Notes: generated by a model not told the origin, from the letters alone. Positions 23,453 through 31,475 are shown, numbered from the stretch's first letter. The stretch: 64,000 nt of DNA from an uncultured Lachnospiraceae bacterium (GCA_902779575.1 CACZBW010000014.1:45533-109532), one strand, 5' to 3'. Made by a program: numbers and translations.

Positions 23453-24772
23453 TTAACCAACTGTAATACGCTCAGGGATTCTGCGCGCATTTCCGCACTG
23501 CAGCTGGGGGATCAGCGCATAGACAAGGGTCAGCGCTCCTACCCGCCCCATATACATCAGCCCTGCCAGAATCAGTTTTGAAAAGACACTGAGGGACGGC
23601 GTGATGCCGAGAGACAGTCCTACGGTACCGATCGCCGACGCGCTCTCAAATAAACAGGTCCGCAGCGGGAGGTGCTCGATCCGGCTGACGGCCATTCCCG
23701 CAAAAAGAAACAAGGCCAGGTACATCATGCAGATACACAGGGCGTTGCGGATGGTCTCCTCCGAAATCCTCCGGTTCAGATAATTCGTATCTTTCTCCCT
23801 GTGCAGCACCGCGCGTACGGAAAGAAAAACCACGCCCAGTGTAGTAACCTTCATTCCTCCCGCTGTGGAGCCGGGCGCCCCTCCGATCAGCATAAGCAGG
23901 ATCACGAGCATCTGCCCGGCTTCGCTTAACTGATTCATATCCACAGTGGCAAATCCGGCGGTTCTCGGTGTGACCGCACAGAAGAAGGAAGCAAGGACTC
24001 TCTCCGTAACAGTGCCCGAAGAAAATTCAAGAAAGAAAAATAAAACGGCCGGTACAATGATCAGAATCACCGTTACTTCCAGAATCAGCCTGCTCTGCAG
24101 GGAGTATCTCCCCAGCTTCCGGCCGTGGCTGAAAATATCCTTCCAGGTCAGAAAGCCCAGACCGCCCCATATGATGAGTCCGGCGATGATCAGGTTGACT
24201 GCCGGATTGGCAGCGTAATAAGCCAGAGAGGAATAAGCGCCGTGTTCCCCCATCAGATCAAAGCCGGCGTTGCACATGGCGGAAACAGAATGAAACACGG
24301 AAAACCATGCTCCCTTCAGCGCCCCGTGATCGCGGGAAAATACCGGGTAGAGCAGAATCGCGCCAATCAGTTCAGTGCTCAGGATAACGGTCAGAATCAA
24401 TCTGGCCAGACGTATAATCCCCCCTGAATCCGGCGCAGATATGGAGTCCTGCACCATGCTCCTGTCCCTGAGTCCGATCCGCCGTCCGGTAAGGATCATT
24501 ACCCCGGACACGGCGAGCATGATTCCCATCCCGCCTGCCTGAATCAGAAACAGAATCACTGCCTGTCCGAAACCGGACCAGGACGTCCAGGTATCCCTTA
24601 CCACAAGTCCGGTGACGCATACGGCAGAAGTCGCCGTGAACAGCGCATTCACAAAGGAACAGGACGTATGATCCCTGGAGGCCAGGGGGAGCATCAGCAG
24701 AAAGCACCCCATTATAATAATCGCCGCAAATCCCAGAAGAATTTTCTGAGATACAGGCAGATTCCGTATCAT
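23453..24772 (-). CDS. ktrB: Potassium transporter KtrB/TrkH membrane subunit
   Basis: 439 residues with about ten hydrophobic segments arranged as four M1-P-M2 repeats. The four pore-loop filters are visible: TSAVCVTGL, VSAMCNAGFDL, VTPRTAGFAT and SAIGTVGLSLG, each with the conserved glycine. It mediates K+ (possibly Na+-coupled) uptake with KtrA. It is the first gene of the ktrB-ktrA-ORF-kdpD-kdpE operon. The 349-bp upstream gap has no recognisable ydaO-type riboswitch. Confidence 0.95.
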   Translation of the reverse strand: MIRNLPVSQKILLGFAAIIIMGCFLLMLPLASRDHTSCSFVNALFTATSAVCVTGLVVRDTWTSWSGFGQAVILFLIQAGGMGIMLAVSGVMILTGRRIGLRDRSMVQDSISAPDSGGIIRLARLILTVILSTELIGAILLYPVFSRDHGALKGAWFSVFHSVSAMCNAGFDLMGEHGAYSSLAYYAANPAVNLIIAGLIIWGGLGFLTWKDIFSHGRKLGRYSLQSRLILEVTVILIIVPAVLFFFLEFSSGTVTERVLASFFCAVTPRTAGFATVDMNQLSEAGQMLVILLMLIGGAPGSTAGGMKVTTLGVVFLSVRAVLHREKDTNYLNRRISEETIRNALCICMMYLALFLFAGMAVSRIEHLPLRTCLFESASAIGTVGLSLGITPSLSVFSKLILAGLMYMGRVGALTLVYALIPQLQCGNARRIPERITVG

Positions 24773-25121
24773 GTAAAACCGCCGCCTTTCTTCATCCGGA
24801 TCCTCCGTCTTCTCCCGCCTCTGACCGGAATCTGGTCATTCACGGCATTTTCTGGTGTAAACAGTATGTCTCAGCCTGTTTCCGCCTGCGCGGGATCCGG
24901 TTTTTATGCTTTGATTATCAGACAGACGATATAAAAATGGTGTAAGAAATGGCCGGACCATATTAAAACTGTATAAAGAAGTCAGAAAAAAACAGACATC
25001 CGCAGCCTGAATGGTTTCTGTTCTGCAGGATGTCCGTAAACTGAAAAAGACGCGGGAAAAACCCTGGAATCAATAAAAAAACCGGTTCCGGGGCAGATAA
25101 AGAAGATACTGACCTTCCGGA
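24773..25121 (-). other. Intergenic leader between the AraC gene and ktrB
   Basis: The AraC-side part holds a strong minus-strand terminator (24985-25034). The ktrB-side ~200 bp is AT-rich around 24918-24985 (TTTATACAG, TTTTTATATCG and GATAATC on the minus strand), where the ktrB promoter and KdpE-type sites would be expected. I could not settle on one -35/-10 pair, and I see no coding sequence. Confidence 0.4.
24985..25034 (-). terminator. Terminator after the AraC-family gene
   Basis: GACATCC-T-GCAG pairs with CTGC-GGATGTC (11 bp with one bulge), followed by TGTTTTTTTC on the minus strand. Confidence 0.8.
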
Positions 25122-25973
25122 TCATCTCATCTTACGTACTTCCCGCGGAGAGTACCCGTACATTTCATGGAACATTTTCCCGAAGGTCTTGTAATTCCGG
25201 ATCCCGTTAGCCTCCAGAAGCTCCATGACCGGCAGATCCGTACTGATCAAATCATGATAAAAATGGGAGATCCGGACCCTGTTCAGATGTTTCGTAAAAG
25301 TCATGCCCAGGGATCTGCGAAAGAGTCTGCTGAAATATTCCCTGGTCAGAGCAAAATGATCCGCGATCCTGCCGAGCGGGATCTCTTCCCGGTAATGGCT
25401 GTCGATATAATCCAGAATCTCCTGAATGCGCTGCCGGTTCTCGGACGGTAGTCCGTCTGTCTCTCCATAGAGCGGATAAGTAAAATACCGGACCAGCATG
25501 AACAGGATATCCAGAACGATGGATTCCGTTTTCAGCCTGTACCCGTCCGGCTCTTCCACGTAGAGAAGGACCAGCGCCTTAAACAGCTCACAGATATCCA
25601 GATACGGTTCCAGTCTGTCATGATCCAGTTCCTCCCTTAAGCAGCGGCATTCCCAGCCGGTCTGGCCTTCCGCCATCTTCAGGGCCGCCCTGGTCGCGAT
25701 GAATTCCCCGTCAACCCTGACCCGGATCTCCAGAAACTGCTCCTTGCAGACCAGCTCATAGAAATGACCGCTGCCGATCGCGATGAATTCCCCCTGCACC
25801 AGATTGATTGGGCGTCCGTCATACAGGATCATCGCATTCCCATTGAGCAGAAAAATCATCTCCAGTCCGTTTACATAGTGGGCGGTATGATACTGCCCCC
25901 GGTCTGTGATATAGTCCACCGCGATCTGCGCTTCCTGCACTTCATAGTGTTTTTCATGTCTGGTTCCTGCCAT
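25122..25973 (-). CDS. AraC-family transcriptional regulator
   Basis: About 283 residues. An N-terminal cupin-like effector domain (MEMIFLLNGNAMILYDGRPINL region, about 20-110) is followed by a C-terminal double helix-turn-helix (about 185-283) with IPLGRIADHFALTREYFSRLF and the closing signature YGYSPREVRKMR. I choose ATG 25973, preceded by AAGGAG at 7 nt, over ATG 26006. Sugar- or stress-type ligands are usual for the class; none can be deduced. The divergent neighbour at 26230 has an inverted repeat beside its promoter that this protein could bind. Confidence 0.9.
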   Translation of the reverse strand: MAGTRHEKHYEVQEAQIAVDYITDRGQYHTAHYVNGLEMIFLLNGNAMILYDGRPINLVQGEFIAIGSGHFYELVCKEQFLEIRVRVDGEFIATRAALKMAEGQTGWECRCLREELDHDRLEPYLDICELFKALVLLYVEEPDGYRLKTESIVLDILFMLVRYFTYPLYGETDGLPSENRQRIQEILDYIDSHYREEIPLGRIADHFALTREYFSRLFRRSLGMTFTKHLNRVRISHFYHDLISTDLPVMELLEANGIRNYKTFGKMFHEMYGYSPREVRKMR

Positions 25974-26128
25974 CGCCGCTCTCCTTCTTCTGTGTCTGTT
26001 TCCCATGCCTTAACAGAATGCAGTTTCGTTATATATCAACTATTGCATAATCATGGTAATTAATCAATGGTTATCCTGCATTTTTGTGTGCTTTCGTATA
26101 TATAAAATATCAATATTTACCTAATAGT

Positions 26129-26143
26129 GGTCAATCATTGACC
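26129..26143 (+). promoter_or_regulatory. Perfect inverted repeat (operator) at the 26230 promoter
   Basis: GGTCAAT-C-ATTGACC is a perfect 7-bp inverted repeat ending 1 bp upstream of the -35 box of the small-gene promoter. This is a typical position for an activator or repressor operator. Confidence 0.6.
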
Positions 26144-26144
26144 T

Positions 26145-26172
26145 TTTACAGATCCCTTCGGAGGACTATAAT
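26145..26172 (+). promoter_or_regulatory. Promoter of the 77-residue ORF
   Basis: TTTACA (26145-26150) and a consensus TATAAT (26167-26172) are 16 nt apart, about 58 bp upstream of the ATG. Confidence 0.7.
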
Positions 26173-26229
26173 TACTCACGTAACAAAGAAAAAACAGCAA
26201 TACCAAAACAAAAAAGGAGGTGCGTATTT

Positions 26230-26463
26230 ATGTCAGCAGTACATGCACTGAACGGATATAGAGAGGCACAGATTATAAATAAAAGAAAGGAACTTCGCCG
26301 GAAGGCAGTCCATTCACTGGTTTCCACAGTAAAAATGGCTCTGGCAAAGCAGGTTCCTGCAGACTGGTTCCGTGACCCGTTTTTCTGGGAACTTTATGAT
26401 GCACAGAGAAGCGGCAGCGGCGCCGCTGAAATCAATCAGCTGTTTGAAAAATGGGGCAGGTAA
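26230..26463 (+). CDS. Small basic protein of unknown function
   Basis: 77 residues with a perfect AGGAGGTG ribosome site, a consensus promoter and its own terminator, so it is almost certainly expressed. The N-terminal half is basic and helical (REAQIINKRKELRRKAVHSL), and the C-terminal half is rich in aromatic residues (ADWFRDPFFWELYDAQRSG). No signal peptide or membrane segment is seen. I do not recognise the family. The isolated plus-strand unit between an AraC regulator and a DUF2325 gene suggests a stress- or condition-specific regulator or adaptor. Confidence 0.75.
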   Translation: MSAVHALNGYREAQIINKRKELRRKAVHSLVSTVKMALAKQVPADWFRDPFFWELYDAQRSGSGAAEINQLFEKWGR

Positions 26464-26479
26464 CTGCCCTGTTTTTTTT
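26454..26479 (+). terminator. Terminator overlapping the stop codon of the 77-residue ORF
   Basis: GGGCAG-GTAA-CTGCCC followed by TG and eight T residues. The loop contains the stop codon, so termination is built into the end of the gene. Confidence 0.85.
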
Positions 26480-26494
26480 CTGCCGCCGGCGGGC

Positions 26495-26524
26495 AAAAAA
26501 GCGGGGAACTGCAGTCAGTTCCCC
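26495..26524 (-). terminator. Terminator of the DUF2325 gene
   Basis: GGGGAACTG pairs with CAGTTCCCC (9 bp, 4-nt loop), followed by GCTTTTTT on the minus strand. Confidence 0.85.
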
Positions 26525-26565
26525 TGTTCTGATCGGATTAATTCTCTTTCGCTGATCAAGGCCCT

Positions 26566-26844
26566 TCAGGCCGCGTGTTCCTTCAAAATATCCTTAAGGG
26601 AATTCATGGAACTGGTATGTGACCGGATGACGGTTGTCCCTTCACCGATACCGTTCAGCGCACACTGCAGCATCTTATGGGATATCGTATGGGTAAACAC
26701 GATCAGCAGATCCGGAGTACCGATCCGGCCTTTCATATCCGCGCAGGGTTTGCAGAAAACCTTAGCCTTACATCCGTATTTCCGGCAGACATCCCCGTAC
26801 TGCCGTTCCATACATTCATTTCCGCCAAGTATTACAACACTCAT
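26566..26844 (-). CDS. DUF2325 domain protein
   Basis: 92 residues matching the DUF2325 family: start MSVVILGGNECMERQY, then YGCKAKVFCKPCADM and PDLLIVFTHTISHKML. The conserved cysteines and histidine suggest metal or redox sensing, but no function is established. Relatives often neighbour iron-transport genes. The upstream region holds a consensus promoter and two GTTAG-N6-CTAAC repeats resembling DtxR-type metalloregulator sites, consistent with iron-dependent control. It is transcribed alone and has its own terminator. Confidence 0.85.
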   Translation of the reverse strand: MSVVILGGNECMERQYGDVCRKYGCKAKVFCKPCADMKGRIGTPDLLIVFTHTISHKMLQCALNGIGEGTTVIRSHTSSMNSLKDILKEHAA

Positions 26845-26863
26845 AACATGCTCCTTTGTATCC

Positions 26864-26879
26864 GTTAGTTATTTCTAAC
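26864..26879 (-). promoter_or_regulatory. Operator copy 1 upstream of DUF2325
   Basis: Inverted repeat GTTAG-N6-CTAAC in the 5' leader, 20 bp upstream of the start codon. The same arrangement recurs at 26917-26932. Confidence 0.65.
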
Positions 26880-26916
26880 TATTAGTTTCTATAAAACCGC
26901 CGCCCTTTAAGCAGCG

Positions 26917-26932
26917 GTTAGTTGTATCTAAC
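26917..26932 (-). promoter_or_regulatory. Operator copy 2 overlapping the DUF2325 transcription start
   Basis: GTTAG-N6-CTAAC again, immediately after the -10 box, so a bound repressor would cover the start site. The half-sites resemble the TTAG/CTAA arms of DtxR/IdeR-family boxes. Confidence 0.65.
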
Positions 26933-26961
26933 ATGATACAGATGATTTATGCTCCTGTCAA
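26933..26961 (-). promoter_or_regulatory. Promoter of the DUF2325 gene
   Basis: TTGACA (26961-26956) and TATCAT (26938-26933) are 17 nt apart, leaving a leader of roughly 80 nt. Confidence 0.7.
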
Positions 26962-27092
26962 GTTCATTTTCTATATCGTTTCTCCATACCCGGTCTCCGG
27001 CAGCTTTCCCACATGGCGGGTTTCAAAAAACATGTTCCTGAGGCAGTTATGACTGTAGCTGTCCTCTTTCTGACATCGCAGCCGCTTCATTC

Positions 27093-27124
27093 CAAAAAAA
27101 ACCGCAGGCATTCAATACCTGCAG
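27093..27124 (-). terminator. Terminator downstream of tRNA-Gly
   Basis: A small stem GCAGG/CCTGC is followed by GGTTTTTTTT on the minus strand, about 100 bp downstream of the tRNA. The remaining DNA between 26962 and 27226 shows no gene; short open frames there are not supported by ribosome sites. Confidence 0.6.
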
Positions 27125-27225
27125 TCGTATAAAGATCCAACTATACTTACCCTGTTCCGTCAACCTGCCTGCGTGACCATTTGCATGACCAGCCCTGGAA
27201 AGCCGCTTGTTTGGCAAAAAAAATA

Positions 27226-27297
27226 AGCGCGAGACGGGATTCGAACCCGCGACCTTCGCCTTGGCAAGGCGACGCTCCACCCCTGAGCCACTCGCGC
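27226..27297 (-). tRNA. tRNA-Gly (GCC)
   Basis: Acceptor GCGCGAG/CTCGCGC, T-loop GTTCGAATC, anticodon loop with GCC in CTTGCCAAG, discriminator T. CCA is not encoded. A run of T residues follows directly. Confidence 0.95.
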
Positions 27298-27345
27298 ATT
27301 TTGCTGTTCCCGGTCGATCTTGACTGTCTCCCGTGAACAAAATGA

Positions 27346-27374
27346 ATGATACTACAATGCCCTGAATTTGTCAA
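27346..27374 (-). promoter_or_regulatory. Promoter of tRNA-Gly
   Basis: TTGACA (27374-27369) and TATCAT (27351-27346) with a 17-nt spacer, about 50 bp upstream of the tRNA. Confidence 0.75.
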
Positions 27375-27443
27375 TGGTTCTATTGTTTTATTTTTTCCTA
27401 CTTTTTCAGAAATTAACTGATAATTGCAGAGGCTTTGTCTGAG

Positions 27444-27483
27444 AGAATCCGGCTCCCGCAGCCGGGGGAGCCGGATTCTTTTT
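27444..27483. terminator. Strong hairpin downstream of the DUF4349 gene
   Basis: AGAATCCGGCTCCC pairs with GGGAGCCGGATTCT, a perfect 14-bp stem with an 8-nt loop. The T-tract (TTCTTTTTC) lies on the plus strand, whereas on the minus strand, where the neighbouring gene ends, only TTCTCTC follows. It may act in both directions. Confidence 0.6.
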
Positions 27484-27496
27484 CAGTCATTTATCT

Positions 27497-28768
27497 TTAC
27501 TGATTTTTCTTCTGTCTGCGCGCTTTTGCCCTGCGATAGAGGAAACGCACAATCAGGAAAAGGATCAGCAGAGCCGCGGCGTAAGGAAGAAGATAGATAA
27601 AGGCAAAGAGGAGGGACTGCAGAGCTCCGAGGAAGGTGTAGCCAGCGTCAATGCAGGTTTCCTTCAGACGATCCAGGAAGCTGCTGGATGTCTCCTGCGG
27701 AACATAGCGCGTCACTTCTTCAAGGGAAAGATTCACGGTGGAGTACGCGACATCGAAATCCATGCCGGAAAGCTTCGTCCTTGCCTGGTTCAGCTGTGTC
27801 TGGACTTCGGTAAGGCGGGCTTCCACGGCGATCATGTCCTCGATCGTCTCAGCCTTTTCCATCATACTGAGCAGGCGTTCCTCCTGAAGCTCCAGACCCT
27901 TCAGGACAGCTTTCTGGTCATAATAGCTTCTGGTGATGTTGTCCACCCATACATTCCTGCTGACAACTCTCCCGCTGCCCTCAAGGCCGGCAAGGAAATC
28001 TTCATAGTGTTCCGTCGGAATGCGGATGGTCAGATACAGCGTCATCTTCGGATCGCTGTCAGAAGACCTGTACCAGTTCCAGTTGGAATCCGACTCGGAT
28101 TCGGATTCAATTATCCCCTTGTATTTCTTTACCAGGTCCCGGATGCCTTTTGCCGTCTCCTCATAACTGAGCGTCTGAAGGCTGAGATTGGCCGAATAAA
28201 CAAGCTTCTGTTCCGTATCCGACTCTGTCTGGCCTTCTGTCCCAGGCGAGCCTGCGCCATCTTCCCTGTAGGAAACATCGTCCGCGGAAGACTGTGCGGC
28301 AGACGGTGCGGAATCATATAACGCCTCCGCGGCTTCCTCCATCATCGGGACTTCCCCGTCCATATCTGCCGCATATGAATCCTCGAAAGCAGCGCTGTTT
28401 TCGGCTTTCATACTGTAGGCACCGCTGTATCCTCCTGTTCCGGTATCCATGTCCTCGGAAACAGCATAATCCGTTTTTGCCGCGGAACGTCTCTTCAGAG
28501 GCTCATGAATGGCGGCCGCCGTCAGGCACAGGACAATCGCCGCGCATACACCGATCCCGGCTTTCACCCATCTTCCGGACGGGAAGGGAATAACGATTGG
28601 TTTTTTCTGTTTTTTTCTGTCCTTTTTCTCATCCTTCTCAGAGCCATTTTCTCCATCCGGAGAGTAACTGTTCTTTTCTGTCCGGGCAGCATCCGGCTCA
28701 ATCGCGGCTTCTTCAATAAACTGATCCTGAACTTCGCTCAGTGCTTCCGCAATTACTTCTTTTTTCAT
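27497..28768 (-). CDS. DUF4349 membrane protein, probable anti-sigma factor
   Basis: 423 residues. A cytoplasmic N-terminus (about 1-65, charged) is followed by a transmembrane helix (about 67-87). A low-complexity Ala/Ser/Asp/Glu extracytoplasmic stretch leads to a DUF4349 domain with coiled-coil (about 185-370, LVYSANLSLQ ... LNQARTKLSGMDFDVAYSTVNL). A second C-terminal helix (about 388-410) precedes a basic tail. It starts 23 bp after an ECF-type sigma factor, the usual place for its membrane anti-sigma partner. The anti-sigma role is inferred from context; the DUF4349 ligand is unknown. Confidence 0.82.
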   Translation of the reverse strand: MKKEVIAEALSEVQDQFIEEAAIEPDAARTEKNSYSPDGENGSEKDEKKDRKKQKKPIVIPFPSGRWVKAGIGVCAAIVLCLTAAAIHEPLKRRSAAKTDYAVSEDMDTGTGGYSGAYSMKAENSAAFEDSYAADMDGEVPMMEEAAEALYDSAPSAAQSSADDVSYREDGAGSPGTEGQTESDTEQKLVYSANLSLQTLSYEETAKGIRDLVKKYKGIIESESESDSNWNWYRSSDSDPKMTLYLTIRIPTEHYEDFLAGLEGSGRVVSRNVWVDNITRSYYDQKAVLKGLELQEERLLSMMEKAETIEDMIAVEARLTEVQTQLNQARTKLSGMDFDVAYSTVNLSLEEVTRYVPQETSSSFLDRLKETCIDAGYTFLGALQSLLFAFIYLLPYAAALLILFLIVRFLYRRAKARRQKKNQ

Positions 28769-28791
28769 CCTTCCATCCCCCTCTCTGTCCT

Positions 28792-29346
28792 TCAGACCTG
28801 AAATCCCTGTTTCTCAAGATGTTTTTTCAGCTTTCCGCGCAGACGCAGCAGCCGGACTGAGACCGCATTCTCCGTCATCTTCCGTTCCGAAGCGATCTCC
28901 TTCACGGAATCCGAAAACCAGTAGCGGCGGAGAAAAAGGCTCCTGTCTTCCTGACTGAGTTCCGAAAGGAACTGATTCAGCTCCCGGCCAAGCTCCCTGG
29001 CTGTCCACTCCTGCTCCAGATCGGCTCCGGGCAGAAATTCCTCCAGTTCCTCCAGCGTAGTCTCAAATTCGCGGCATCTGCGGTCCGCCGAGTTGTAACG
29101 CCAGCGTTTCAGCGCGCAGTTTCTCGTGATACGGCAGACATAAGCCTTCAGATAATCCGGCCTCTGCGGCGGAATGCTGTTCCAGGTCCCCAGATAAGCA
29201 TCATTCACGCATTCCTCCTGGTCCTCCGCCGCGCTCAGGATATGGGCGGCGACCGAATGAAGAAGAGAGCCGTACCTTGCCGCCAGCTCTGTCAGCGCCT
29301 GTTCCGACCTGCTGAAGAACAGGTCGATGATTTTCTTATCTTCCAT
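28792..29346 (-). CDS. ECF-type RNA polymerase sigma factor
   Basis: About 184 residues. Region 2 is visible as DQEECVNDAYLGTWNSIPPQRPDY with the -10-binding helix CALKRWR. Region 4 is LSQEDRSLFLRRYWFSDSVKEIASERKMTENAVSVRLLRLRGKL, a clear helix-turn-helix. ATG 29346, with AAAGGGA upstream, gives a normal N-terminus (MEDKKIIDLFFSRSEQAL); an in-frame ATG at 29427 would add an unlikely leader. It is followed directly by the DUF4349 membrane protein, suggesting envelope-stress control. Confidence 0.9.
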   Translation of the reverse strand: MEDKKIIDLFFSRSEQALTELAARYGSLLHSVAAHILSAAEDQEECVNDAYLGTWNSIPPQRPDYLKAYVCRITRNCALKRWRYNSADRRCREFETTLEELEEFLPGADLEQEWTARELGRELNQFLSELSQEDRSLFLRRYWFSDSVKEIASERKMTENAVSVRLLRLRGKLKKHLEKQGFQV

Positions 29347-29592
29347 ATCAATCCCTTTCTGCCGAAACATCCGCTTAGAACTGCTGCTCTCATACTGTCT
29401 GATCCGGTCTGCATCTTTTCTTTTCAATCACCTGCTCCCTCAGGAGCTTCACGGGCTTTTTGTTCCCCTTCATCTATCAGGTACCCTTCGGGGGAAGAAT
29501 CTTACAGGGACAGAATAATTTTTTTTTTATTTTCAGGGGAAAGGCCGGATTAACAGTCTGTTCAGGATGTTTCCCGGAAACCGCGGATCGAA

Positions 29593-31332
29593 TCAGCGGT
29601 TCCTCAGGTATTTCAGGACGATTTCTGTCGTGCCGGTTCTTTCATTGATCGGGAACTGTTCTTCAATCACGAAAGCGGGAAATGCGTCCGCAGCTCTCAC
29701 AAGAGAACGCGGCGCGTCTGTGATGACGATCACAACCGCCGCCTCCGCAAGCAGGGTGGAGGACTTTTGCAGGAAACGACGTGCAAAAAGGTCTGTCTGG
29801 TCATCCCGGAGCCTGGGGAATTCCGTCAGGATCTCGTCGAAAGGATAGTCATGCCGGAAATCAAAAAAATCCCTGTTGATATAATAGATATCGGTATGGA
29901 TCCTTCTGCCGGAAGAGGAGCTTTCTCTGCTGCTGCCTCCGGACACGGGGTTCTCCCCGGCTTCTTCCCCTTCAGCCTGTTTCATCTCCGCCCCTGTCCG
30001 GACCGGACGATCTTCTTTCGCTATCTCTGCCCGGTACAGTTTTCCAAAACGCTCCGTATTGATTCTGGCTTTCCGGATCACCTCCCCCTGCCGGTCCACG
30101 CCGTAGACGGGATCTGCGTCTTTTGCGTATTTACGCTCAATCAGAAGCGTGCCGGTTCCGCAGAAAGGATCCAGAACCTGGGCCCCCTCCTTCAGCCAGG
30201 GCAGGGCCAGCTGCACGCAAAGAGCCGCGTTGACGGGAGCCATGCCCTGAGCATCTGTCTCAACACGGTAGGCGAAACGGGTATCCGGAACTGTAAAGAG
30301 TTTCAGAAGAACGGCGTAGGAGCCGTCCTTTCGCTCGATCAGCCGGATCTCCGCCTCATAATCCGAATCGGAGTTCTCCAGCAGTCCCTGCTCCATCAGA
30401 TCCAGAGAAGCCGCAACCTTTCTGATAAAGGGACCCCGTTTTTCCCTTTCCATGCTGCCGGATTTCAGTTCGATCCGGTAAAGGAAACTCTGGCCATCCT
30501 CCTCATGGAGCGAACGCAGATAGCTTCCGATCCGCAGCTGATGAAGGCCTTCGGCAATCTGTTTTTCATTGCCCTTTACCGGCTTTGCGCCCGGTACCGT
30601 GAAAAGACACTCGCTCCAGGTCCGGATGCGGCTGATCTCATTCAGGTCGCCGCCCCTGACATGAACGCCCCCTGCCAGGGTTTTTACCTCCCCTGTCTGA
30701 ATCTGTCCTGCCGTTATCCCGCTCTGGCAGCGGTTGGCCATCAGGATCAGGTCCGGAGCCGGATTCTGGCGGATAAACCTGTGCCTGCGTCTTCTTTCAT
30801 ATTTCCGGATCATCTCCTTCAGACGGAGAAGCTCCGCGCTGATGTGGCGGTTATTGTCCCAGAGAGAACTGCCGTCCCGCGGTGCAGCCGTACTTCTGCA
30901 GGAGTCCGGTGCTATTTCCGATGTTCCGACGGGCACGCTGCCGGGTACAGCCGGATCTCCGCCTGCCGCCTCCGCGCTTAAGCGCTCCAGAGCCGCCCGC
31001 AGCTTCGGCAGGCAGGCACGGTAATCCAGCATTTGAATTGCCTTCAGATAATCTTCGCGGACGTAGAGGGTCTGTTCTTTTTCCCATGCGTCCAGGATCG
31101 CCGGAAGGACATCTTCATCCTCTGTCATGCCCAGAATCAGGGCGGCATTCCTCCTGACCTTGGGATCTTCATTTCCAAGCAGGCCGGTCAGGGGATCAAA
31201 CTCAGCTCCGAGAAAATACATAAACTTTCTCCTGGCCGTCTCATCCTCCAGCCCCTGCCGGATTGCAATCAGGTTCTTCCTGACTTCCTTCCCTTTCAGT
31301 ATCTGTCTGTAAAGTTCTTCCAGATCAGTCAT
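29593..31332 (-). CDS. HEAT-repeat/THUMP/Rossmann methyltransferase-like protein
   Basis: About 579 residues from ATG 31332 (GGGAG upstream; in-frame starts extend to 31437). The N-terminal ~125 residues are helical HEAT-like repeats (DPKVRRNAALILGMTEDEDVL). A THUMP-like RNA-binding region follows, then a class I methyltransferase domain with SAM motif VLDPFCGTGTLL (about 387-398) and acidic loop YGVDRQ. The expected catalytic NPPY motif IV is replaced by TEFP (about 503-506), and an acidic Ser-rich insertion precedes it. It resembles Trm11/RlmL-type enzymes that make N2-methylguanosine, but activity is uncertain. N-terminal HEAT repeats are unusual for this class. Confidence 0.75.
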   Translation of the reverse strand: MTDLEELYRQILKGKEVRKNLIAIRQGLEDETARRKFMYFLGAEFDPLTGLLGNEDPKVRRNAALILGMTEDEDVLPAILDAWEKEQTLYVREDYLKAIQMLDYRACLPKLRAALERLSAEAAGGDPAVPGSVPVGTSEIAPDSCRSTAAPRDGSSLWDNNRHISAELLRLKEMIRKYERRRRHRFIRQNPAPDLILMANRCQSGITAGQIQTGEVKTLAGGVHVRGGDLNEISRIRTWSECLFTVPGAKPVKGNEKQIAEGLHQLRIGSYLRSLHEEDGQSFLYRIELKSGSMEREKRGPFIRKVAASLDLMEQGLLENSDSDYEAEIRLIERKDGSYAVLLKLFTVPDTRFAYRVETDAQGMAPVNAALCVQLALPWLKEGAQVLDPFCGTGTLLIERKYAKDADPVYGVDRQGEVIRKARINTERFGKLYRAEIAKEDRPVRTGAEMKQAEGEEAGENPVSGGSSRESSSSGRRIHTDIYYINRDFFDFRHDYPFDEILTEFPRLRDDQTDLFARRFLQKSSTLLAEAAVVIVITDAPRSLVRAADAFPAFVIEEQFPINERTGTTEIVLKYLRNR

Positions 31333-31445
31333 TTTCCAGTCTCCCTGTCGCTCTGCTGTCATCGCGGATCTGTGTCGCCTGCTGAATCCCGGCAGCAGAG
31401 GCTGCCGCGCTCCGCAGCACTGTTCCGTCAGGACCAAATTGATTC

Positions 31446-31475
31446 GGAAAAGGGGAGGCTTATGCCTCCCCTCTG
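31446..31475 (-). terminator. Terminator of the amidase gene
   Basis: AGGGGAGGC-(4 nt)-GCCTCCCCT followed by TTTCC on the minus strand, 20 bp after the stop codon. Confidence 0.75.

Noticed and set aside
24773-24985. Possible ydaO (c-di-AMP) riboswitch before ktrB
   Set aside because: I could not find the conserved blocks of that class in the leader, despite the biological fit.
27047-27374. Open frames overlapping tRNA-Gly
   Set aside because: They read through the tRNA gene and its promoter; not coding.
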